34,033 nt of DNA. Origin: Brevibacillus formosus. Its GTDB lineage: Bacteria > Bacillota > Bacilli > Brevibacillales > Brevibacillaceae. The notes beneath the pieces were generated by a model. The model made no database searches and had not been told where the DNA came from. It saw only the letters and a list, made by a program, of their open reading frames with translations. Every line of letters begins with the position of its first letter. Position 1 is the stretch's first letter. The stretch spans positions 1-34,033 of the forward strand of contig NZ_PXZL01000036.1 in NCBI RefSeq assembly GCF_003013405.1, given 5' to 3'. Of this stretch, positions 28,691 to 34,033 are shown in pieces. The translations under genes and the position numbers were made by a program.

Positions 28691-30232
28691 ATGGCACAAA
28701 GACCAAAACCGGTTGCCCTTTTGATTTTGGATGGTTTTGCTCTGCGGAACGAAACGCATGGAAACGCAGTAGCACAAGCCAACAAGCCGAATTTTGACCG
28801 TTACTGGAACCAATACCCTCACGCGACACTGGAGGCAAGTGGGCTGGCTGTTGGGCTGCCAGAAGGACAGATGGGGAACTCAGAGGTAGGCCATCTCAAT
28901 ATCGGGGCAGGGCGTGTCGTTTATCAGGATTTGACGCGCATTACCAAGTCGATTCAAGAAGGCGCTTTTTTTGAAAACGAAACACTGGTCGCTGCTTTTC
29001 AGCATGCGAAGCAAAACGGCAAGCAGCTCCATCTGTTCGGGCTTTTGTCCGATGGTGGTGTACACAGTCACATTGACCACCTGTTTGCGATGCTCGAGTT
29101 GGCGAAAAAGCAGGACTTTGCAGATGTGTTCATCCATGGTTTCCTCGATGGCCGCGATGTATCGCCTGACAGTGCAGTGGGTTATATCGAACAGCTGCAA
29201 GCCAAAATCGCAGAGATCGGCGTTGGCCGCATTGCTACCGTACAAGGTCGCTACTATGCAATGGATCGGGATAAACGCTGGGATCGGGTAGAGAAGGCGT
29301 ATCGTGCCATGGTGTATGCAGATGCTCCGGCTTATCGTGATCCGGTTCAGGCAGTAAAGGAATCCTACGAAAAGTCCATTATGGATGAGTTCGTCATGCC
29401 AACCGTGATTCTTGATGAAGACGGAAAACCAGTGACAACCGTTCAAAGCGGCGATTCGATTATTTTTTATAATTTCCGCCCGGATCGTGCGATTCAAATG
29501 TCGCAGGCATTTACGAATGAAGATTTCCGTGGCTTTGACCGCGGAGATGAGCGCCCGCGCGATCTGCATTTTGTGTGCCTGACGCATTTTTCCGAGACGG
29601 TTGACGGGTATGTCGCTTACAAGCCTTCCAATCTGGATAACACATTGGGAGAGGTGCTTTCCCAGCACGGCTTGAAGCAGCTGCGCATTGCCGAGACGGA
29701 GAAATATCCGCATGTGACGTTCTTCTTCAGTGGCGGTCGTGAGAAAGAGTTTCCTGGTGAGAAACGCATCCTGATTCCTTCGCCAAAAGTGGCGACGTAC
29801 GATTTGCAGCCGGAAATGAGTGCGCCAGAGCTGACAGACGCTGTTGTCGCTGAGATCGAGGCAGACAATTTTGACGCGATCATCCTGAACTTTGCCAACT
29901 GCGACATGGTTGGTCATTCCGGGATGATGGAGCCAACGATCAAAGCAGTCGAGACGGTGGATGCATGCTTGGGCCGAGTCGTGGATGCCATCGTAGCAAA
30001 AGGTGGCGTAGCTGTCATCACAGCTGACCACGGCAACGCGGATCTGATGCTGGATGAAGCGGGACGTCCGATTACTTCACACAGTACGTATCCGGTGCCT
30101 GTAATCGTTACAAAAGACGGGGCTGCTCTTCGCGAAGACGGTATTTTGGCCGACTTGTCGCCAACGCTTTTGGAGCTTTTGGGGGTAGTACAACCGGTTG
30201 AAATGACAGGTAAATCGTTACTTGCAAAATAG
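28691..30232 (+). CDS. gpmI: 2,3-bisphosphoglycerate-independent phosphoglycerate mutase
   Basis: The 513-residue cofactor-independent mutase converts 3-phosphoglycerate to 2-phosphoglycerate through a phosphoserine. Asp14 (LILDGF) and Ser64 (GNSEVGH) of the Mn-binding phosphatase-like domain are present, as are DGRDVSP near 155, FNFRPDRA, the metal-binding NCDMVGHSG near 404 and ADHGNAD near 445. In Bacillus spores this enzyme is inhibited by low pH through its Mn requirement, which preserves the 3-phosphoglycerate store. The ATG follows AGGAGGAG. No terminator separates it from eno. Confidence 0.98.
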   Translation: MAQRPKPVALLILDGFALRNETHGNAVAQANKPNFDRYWNQYPHATLEASGLAVGLPEGQMGNSEVGHLNIGAGRVVYQDLTRITKSIQEGAFFENETLVAAFQHAKQNGKQLHLFGLLSDGGVHSHIDHLFAMLELAKKQDFADVFIHGFLDGRDVSPDSAVGYIEQLQAKIAEIGVGRIATVQGRYYAMDRDKRWDRVEKAYRAMVYADAPAYRDPVQAVKESYEKSIMDEFVMPTVILDEDGKPVTTVQSGDSIIFYNFRPDRAIQMSQAFTNEDFRGFDRGDERPRDLHFVCLTHFSETVDGYVAYKPSNLDNTLGEVLSQHGLKQLRIAETEKYPHVTFFFSGGREKEFPGEKRILIPSPKVATYDLQPEMSAPELTDAVVAEIEADNFDAIILNFANCDMVGHSGMMEPTIKAVETVDACLGRVVDAIVAKGGVAVITADHGNADLMLDEAGRPITSHSTYPVPVIVTKDGAALREDGILADLSPTLLELLGVVQPVEMTGKSLLAK

Positions 30233-30261
30233 GCTTCACTGGGACACACTGTAAGGGTAGC

Positions 30262-30290
30262 TTGACGTTTAAATCGAAATAGATTGTAAG
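30262..30290 (+). promoter_or_regulatory. Possible internal promoter for eno
   Basis: TTGACG (30262-30267) and TGTAAG (30285-30290) are 17 bases apart in the 87-base gap before eno. Spacing is ideal, but the -10 matches at only four of six positions. Confidence 0.35.
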
Positions 30291-30319
30291 TGCACTTGAA
30301 AAAAGGAGATGGACGAGAA

Positions 30320-31606
30320 ATGGCAATGATTACTGACATTTATGCACGCGAAATTATGGACTCCCGCGGCAATCCAACTGTAGAAGTAGAAGTGTATCTC
30401 GAAGATGGCTCGATGGGTCGCGCAGATGTTCCATCTGGAGCGTCTACAGGTGCTTATGAAGCAGTTGAGCTTCGCGACGGTGACAAATCCCGTTACTTGG
30501 GTAAAGGCGTTCTGAAAGCCGTAGAAAACGTGAATGACATCATTGCTCCTGAGCTGATCGGCATGGATGCCCTGGATCAAGTCGGCATCGATATGGCGAT
30601 GATTCAGCTCGACGGCACGCCAAACAAAGGCAAGCTGGGCGCAAACGCGATTCTCGGCGTGTCCATGGCGGTAGCACGTGCGGCTGCAGATTCTCTCGGC
30701 GTTCCTCTCTACAACTACCTCGGCGGCTTCAACGCGAGAATGTTGCCAGTTCCTATGATGAACATCCTGAACGGTGGTAAGCACGCAGACAACACTGTTG
30801 ATATTCAGGAATTCATGGTCATGCCAGTAGGTGCTACTTCCTTCAAGGAAGCGCTGCGCACAGGTGCGGAAATTTTCCACTCCCTGAAAAAAGTATTGGG
30901 TGAAAAAGGCCTCAGCACAGCAGTAGGGGATGAGGGCGGTTTCGCTCCAAACCTGAAATCCAACGAAGAAGCGATCACAACTATTTTGGATGCGATCAAG
31001 GCAGCAGGCTATGAGCCAGGCAAAGACGTGTTCCTCGCGCTGGACGTAGCAGCTACAGAAATGTTCAAAGACGGCAAATACCACTTCGAAGGCGAAGGCG
31101 TTGTGAAAACAACAGAAGAAATGATCGCGTTCTACGAAGATCTGGTAAACAAATACCCAATCATCTCCATCGAAGACGGTCTGTCTGAAGACGACTGGGA
31201 TGGCTGGAAAGCACTCACTGACAAGTTGGGCAGCAAAGTTCAGCTCGTAGGTGACGACTTGTTCGTAACGAACACTGAGCGTTTGGCTCGCGGAATCGAG
31301 ACCTCTACAGGTAACTCCATTCTGGTAAAAGTAAACCAAATCGGTACGCTGACAGAAACCTTCGAAGCAATCGAAATGGCGAAGCTGGCTGGCTATACTG
31401 CGGTGATTTCCCACCGTTCCGGTGAAACCGAAGACTCTACAATCTCTGATATCGCAGTAGCTACAAATGCAGGTCAAATCAAGACTGGTGCGCCTTCCCG
31501 CACGGACCGCGTAGCGAAGTACAACCAATTGCTGCGTATTGAAGACGAACTCGCTGATACAGCTCGTTTTGGCGGTCGTTCTGCATTCTACAACCTGAAG
31601 AAATAA
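30320..31606 (+). CDS. eno: Enolase
   Basis: The 428-residue enzyme, counted from ATG 30320 (11 bases after AAGGAG), dehydrates 2-phosphoglycerate to phosphoenolpyruvate. An in-frame GTG at 30290 would translate the ribosome site and is rejected. Key parts seen are DSRGNPTVEVEV at the N-terminus, SGASTGAYEA, the acid/base GDEGGFAPN region, Mg ligands in LALDVAA and SIEDGLSEDDW, and the C-terminal VKVNQIGTLTET and SHRSGETEDS, which hold the catalytic Lys and phosphate contacts. It is the last gene of the glycolytic run and is followed by a strong terminator. Codon bias is strong. Confidence 0.98.
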   Translation: MAMITDIYAREIMDSRGNPTVEVEVYLEDGSMGRADVPSGASTGAYEAVELRDGDKSRYLGKGVLKAVENVNDIIAPELIGMDALDQVGIDMAMIQLDGTPNKGKLGANAILGVSMAVARAAADSLGVPLYNYLGGFNARMLPVPMMNILNGGKHADNTVDIQEFMVMPVGATSFKEALRTGAEIFHSLKKVLGEKGLSTAVGDEGGFAPNLKSNEEAITTILDAIKAAGYEPGKDVFLALDVAATEMFKDGKYHFEGEGVVKTTEEMIAFYEDLVNKYPIISIEDGLSEDDWDGWKALTDKLGSKVQLVGDDLFVTNTERLARGIETSTGNSILVKVNQIGTLTETFEAIEMAKLAGYTAVISHRSGETEDSTISDIAVATNAGQIKTGAPSRTDRVAKYNQLLRIEDELADTARFGGRSAFYNLKK

Positions 31607-31635
31607 GCAAGTATGATGGATAGATAAAAGAGCAC

Positions 31636-31680
31636 GCGGCAGTCCAGGACGCAAAAAAGTCCGGGACTGCCGCTGTTCTT
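31636..31680 (+). terminator. Terminator of the glycolytic operon
   Basis: GCGGCAGTCC (31636-31645) pairs perfectly with GGACTGCCGC (31664-31673), with an inner GGAC/GTCC stem, followed by TGTTCTTTTTG. It may also stop the converging dehydrogenase gene. Confidence 0.85.
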
Positions 31681-31689
31681 TTTGTCGGA

Positions 31690-32454
31690 TTAAAGAAACA
31701 TGCCACCGGAAGCCTCGATTCGTTGCGCGTTCACCCAGCCCATTTCGTCCGTGCACAATGAAGCGACAACACCACCAATATCATCAGCTCTCCCAACCCG
31801 GCCTAACGCTGTTTGCGAACCAATAAAGTCATGTATATCCTGATTATCCCGTACTGCCCCTCCCTGAAAGTCCGTAGCAATCGCTCCCGGGGCGATCGTA
31901 TTAACCCGGATGCCCCGTTTTCCCCATTCCTTTGCCATATATCTCGTCAATACTTCGACGGCGCCTTTCATGGCGGCGTATGCTCCATAGCCGTCAAGTG
32001 CAAACCGGGTCAATCCAGTCGAAATATTAATGATTCGTCCATCATCAGAAATACGGGGCAATAATTTTTGTGTTAAGAAAAATACGCCTTTGAGGTGCAC
32101 GTTTACCAAGCTGTCAAACTGTTCCTCAGTAGTAGCCGAAAGTGGAGCGTTCACTCCGAAACCAGCGTTGTTAATCAGAACATCGAAATGCTCTGTACTC
32201 CATTTTTCTTTCAGTACATCGGCAAGGCGGGATGCGAACCTTTCGAAAGTGGATACGTCACCCGCATCAAGCTGCAGGGCGGCAGCTTTTTGACCATTCT
32301 CCTCAATTTCTTTGATTGCCAATTCCGCTTCTTCCTTGCGAGAATGATACGTCAGGATGACATCAAATCCTTTTCGAGATAGCGCGATAGCTGAATTTCG
32401 CCCTAGCCCGCGACTACCACCCGTTACCAGCGCGATCTTTTGTGTTTTTTTCAT
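31690..32454 (-). CDS. Short-chain dehydrogenase/reductase (SDR)
   Basis: The 254-residue classical SDR has the Rossmann nucleotide site TGGSRGLG at about residues 11-18, NNAG near 94, catalytic Ser in NISTGL near 147, and YAAMK holding the catalytic Tyr and Lys near 160. A HSRK segment after the second strand suggests an NADP preference. The substrate is unknown; 3-oxoacyl-reductase-like annotation is common for such proteins but not provable here. The ATG follows AAGGGGAT. Its promoter has a 19-base spacer with a palindrome and faces the MerR-type gene at 32567, so that regulator probably controls it. Confidence 0.92.
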   Translation of the reverse strand: MKKTQKIALVTGGSRGLGRNSAIALSRKGFDVILTYHSRKEEAELAIKEIEENGQKAAALQLDAGDVSTFERFASRLADVLKEKWSTEHFDVLINNAGFGVNAPLSATTEEQFDSLVNVHLKGVFFLTQKLLPRISDDGRIINISTGLTRFALDGYGAYAAMKGAVEVLTRYMAKEWGKRGIRVNTIAPGAIATDFQGGAVRDNQDIHDFIGSQTALGRVGRADDIGGVVASLCTDEMGWVNAQRIEASGGMFL

Positions 32455-32520
32455 ACCAATTTATCCCCTTTACGTTATGGTTGGACCACTTGAATGGTTG
32501 TAAACATGTGATCTATAGTG

Positions 32521-32551
32521 AGCATAAAGGTTAAAGTTTACTTTAAGTCAA
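32521..32551 (-). promoter_or_regulatory. MerR-type promoter of the SDR gene, with operator
   Basis: On the minus strand TTGACT (32546-32551) and TATGCT (32521-32526) are separated by 19 bases. The spacer and the last base of the -35 hold TTAAAGT-TT-ACTTTAA (32531-32546), a perfect 7-2-7 palindrome. A 19-base spacer with a central palindrome is the hallmark of promoters activated by MerR-family proteins through DNA untwisting. Confidence 0.85.
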
Positions 32552-32566
32552 GGGGGAGTGAAAAGC

Positions 32567-32977
32567 ATGTTTTACACGATTAAGCAGGTGGCTGACAGAT
32601 TCGGCCTACCCGCTCATACATTGCGTTACTATGACAAAGAAGGCCTGCTACCCTTTGTCTCAAGAGACAAAAACGGCAACCGTCTCTTTAGTGAATTGGA
32701 TCTCAACTGGATAGCCTTAATCTGCTGCCTTAAAAATACCGGTATGCCCATTAAAGAAATCAAGGAATACAGTGATTGGTGTAAGCAAGGTAGCCAAAAG
32801 TTGGAGGAGAGAAAAGCACTCCTAATCGCTCATCGTGAACAAGTGGAAAAGCAAATCGAGGAATTCCAGAAAAACCTTGCGCTCATCGATACGAAGATAG
32901 CAACCTACGAAGATCCCGAATTGGTTAAAAAAATGGACGAGCAAGCGACATTGGCTTTGCAGCAACTTTCCCGTTAG
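32567..32977 (+). CDS. MerR-family transcriptional regulator
   Basis: The 136-residue protein counts from ATG 32567, eight bases after AGGGGGAG; a GTG at 32558 lies inside that site. The N-terminal winged helix (FYTIKQVADRFGLPAHTLRYYDKEGLLPF, then DKNGNRLFSELDLNWI) is typical of MerR. A long coiled-coil dimerisation helix runs at about residues 80-115 (KALLIAHREQVEKQIEEFQKN). There is no C-terminal cysteine metal site; only Cys residues near the start of the effector region (ICCLK, DWCKQG) are seen. It resembles the AdhR/NmlR-like stress regulators that control dehydrogenases, which fits the divergent SDR gene. Confidence 0.92.
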   Translation: MFYTIKQVADRFGLPAHTLRYYDKEGLLPFVSRDKNGNRLFSELDLNWIALICCLKNTGMPIKEIKEYSDWCKQGSQKLEERKALLIAHREQVEKQIEEFQKNLALIDTKIATYEDPELVKKMDEQATLALQQLSR

Positions 32978-33003
32978 CTTCCTGAAGAACGTTTTTGCCT
33001 ACG

Positions 33004-33042
33004 AAAAAAGACTGCCCATACGACTCGATGGACAGTCTTTTT
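33004..33042. terminator. Bidirectional terminator
   Basis: AAAAAGACTG (33005-33014) pairs with CAGTCTTTTT (33033-33042), with inner CCAT/ATGG pairing. Long A and T runs let it end both the merR-type gene and the converging ABC ATPase gene. Confidence 0.88.
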
Positions 33043-33054
33043 GTTGTTTGGAGC

Positions 33055-33882
33055 TTATGACATGGCGAATGCTTTTTGTTCGGTCGGCACAGTGCCCAGA
33101 CGGCTTTTACTGTACGGGATGCACATAGGAGTTCCGTACAGCGGGTCTTGCGTAATTTGGCAATCCATATCGAAAACCGTACGGACAAGGTCGGTCGTCA
33201 GCACTTCGTTCGGAGCGCCTTCTGCCACGACAGTCTGATTGTGAACGGCAACGATATGATGGGCATAGCGGCAAGCCAGATTCAGATCGTGGAGAACCAT
33301 GACGATGGTGCGCTGTTCCGTTTGATTCAGTTCGAACAACAGGTCCAAAATCTCAATCTGATGCGACATATCCAAATAAGTCGTAGGCTCATCCAGCAAA
33401 ATGGTTTCGGTTCCTTGAGCGAGTGTCATGGCAATCCAGGCGCGCTGGCGTTGGCCGCCAGAGAGGCTGTCGACGGCGCGGTTAGCCATTTCTGTGAGTT
33501 GAGTAGCTGCCAATGCTTTGTTGACCATCTGCTCGTCTTCTTCAGACCATTGCTGTAGCCAGTTTTGATAAGGATAGCGTCCTTGTTTGACCAATTGCAG
33601 AATCGTCAACCCTTCTGGTGCGGATGGGCCTTGAGGAAGGATGGCAAGACGTTTGGCTACCTCTTTGGTAGAGCGTTTTGCGATCGATTCTCCTTCAAGC
33701 AGGATGGCGCCTTCCTTTGGTTTGAGTAAACGTGCCAGAGAGCGCAGCAACGTCGATTTGCCACTGCCATTACTGCCAATGAAAACTGTGATTTTTCCAC
33801 GCGGGATGTTTAAATCTAACGCTTCAATGATATTGCGTTCTCCGTACGATAACGTAAGCCGTTGGGTTTCCAAAGCTTGCAT
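33055..33882 (-). CDS. Iron-siderophore ABC transporter ATPase (FecE/YusV-like)
   Basis: The 275-residue ATPase has Walker A GSNGSGKS (36-43), Q-loop LPQG (82-85), ABC signature LSGGQ (140-144), Walker B ILLDEP (161-166) and the switch His198 (VLHDLNLA). The whole pattern, including TTYLDMSHQ, is typical of the FecE/FhuC branch that powers FecCD permeases. The ATG lies nine to ten bases after AAAGGAG. No permease or binding gene is adjacent within the window, and both permease pairs at 13883-15932 and 19170-21213 lack an ATPase. A shared role like that of B. subtilis YusV is therefore plausible, though genes beyond the window edge could be its true partners. Confidence 0.94.
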   Translation of the reverse strand: MQALETQRLTLSYGERNIIEALDLNIPRGKITVFIGSNGSGKSTLLRSLARLLKPKEGAILLEGESIAKRSTKEVAKRLAILPQGPSAPEGLTILQLVKQGRYPYQNWLQQWSEEDEQMVNKALAATQLTEMANRAVDSLSGGQRQRAWIAMTLAQGTETILLDEPTTYLDMSHQIEILDLLFELNQTEQRTIVMVLHDLNLACRYAHHIVAVHNQTVVAEGAPNEVLTTDLVRTVFDMDCQITQDPLYGTPMCIPYSKSRLGTVPTEQKAFAMS

Positions 33883-34033
33883 ATGGTCTGGACTCCTTTC
33901 AAACGCATAGGAAGTTAAAAAATATTTTCAGGGCCGCATGTGGCTGCGGTAGGGAGAAGAATATTTCCGGTCTAGGCTCAGTGCTCCGTCCCGCTGAGGG
34001 TTGGGACTGTCCACTCCGAAGGGATTCGCGGGG
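33883..34033. other. GC-rich gene-free tail of the window
   Basis: After the ATPase ribosome site there is an AT-rich stretch (to about 33929). It is followed by about 105 GC-rich bases with short self-complementary pieces: CCGCA/TGCGG (33934-33949), CTCAG/CTGAG around 33980-34000 and GTCCC/GGGAC around 33990-34010. No ribosome site with a convincing coding frame was found. Short open frames cross it, but the window ends before they can be judged. Confidence 0.4.

Noticed and set aside
28880..30031. 383-codon open frame on the minus strand
   Set aside because: It is antisense to gpmI, for the same reasons as the other shadows.
30269..31756. 495-codon open frame on the minus strand
   Set aside because: It is antisense to eno across its whole length, has no ribosome site, and its composition is unlike a real protein.

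Overview
This window is chromosomal DNA from a spore-forming Bacillota species, most probably Brevibacillus (Paenibacillaceae). That call rests on content and order: the yvcD-trxB-rapZ-yvcK-whiA-crh block, an H-type small acid-soluble spore protein, a KinA-like three-PAS kinase, the sigL-cggR-gap-pgk-tpi-gpmI-eno block, CtsR and Fur operators of the Bacillus type, and strong AGGAGG ribosome sites with frequent GTG starts. The genus is inferred from memory; no search was run. No phage, insertion sequence or CRISPR array was seen.

Region 1 (1-7200) holds four tRNA genes (Asp, Phe, Lys, Gly) and a terminator. These are followed by a TPR protein, thioredoxin reductase, RapZ, YvcK, WhiA and Crh, then a small acidic protein paired with an SspH-type spore protein. 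Region 2 (7200-12600) has clpP on the minus strand behind a promoter overlapped by a CtsR operator, a small unknown gene with three DnaA boxes in its leader, a 379-base gene-free stretch with strong hairpins, an orphan branched-chain amino acid binding lipoprotein, several very small genes and an orphan sporulation-type histidine kinase.

Region 3 (12600-21260) is an iron-uptake island. Two paralogous siderophore systems each consist of one binding lipoprotein and two FecCD permeases, with no ATPase. Fur boxes lie in the control regions of both. A FecE-type ATPase at 33055-33882, at the far end of the window, could energise both, as YusV does for several B. subtilis systems. Between the two systems lies an AT-rich patch with a secreted pre-peptidase-domain protein flanked on both sides by decayed copies of itself, then a TetR-type regulator. 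A tRNA-Arg gene on the opposite strand splits the second siderophore system.

Region 4 (21260-31680) holds sigma-54 (rpoN/sigL), a glutaredoxin-like gene, and the lower-glycolysis operon controlled by CggR through an operator visible just upstream. An NhaC-type Na+/H+ antiporter gene sits between cggR and gap. Region 5 (31680-34033) holds a short-chain dehydrogenase divergent from a MerR-family regulator. The dehydrogenase promoter has the 19-base spacer and central palindrome typical of MerR control. The siderophore ATPase follows, and the last ~110 bases are GC-rich and unexplained.

The least ordinary observations are the collapsed tandem array around 16021-16985, the DnaA-box triplet at 8294-8325, the antiporter inside the glycolytic operon, and the MerR-type promoter at 32521-32551.
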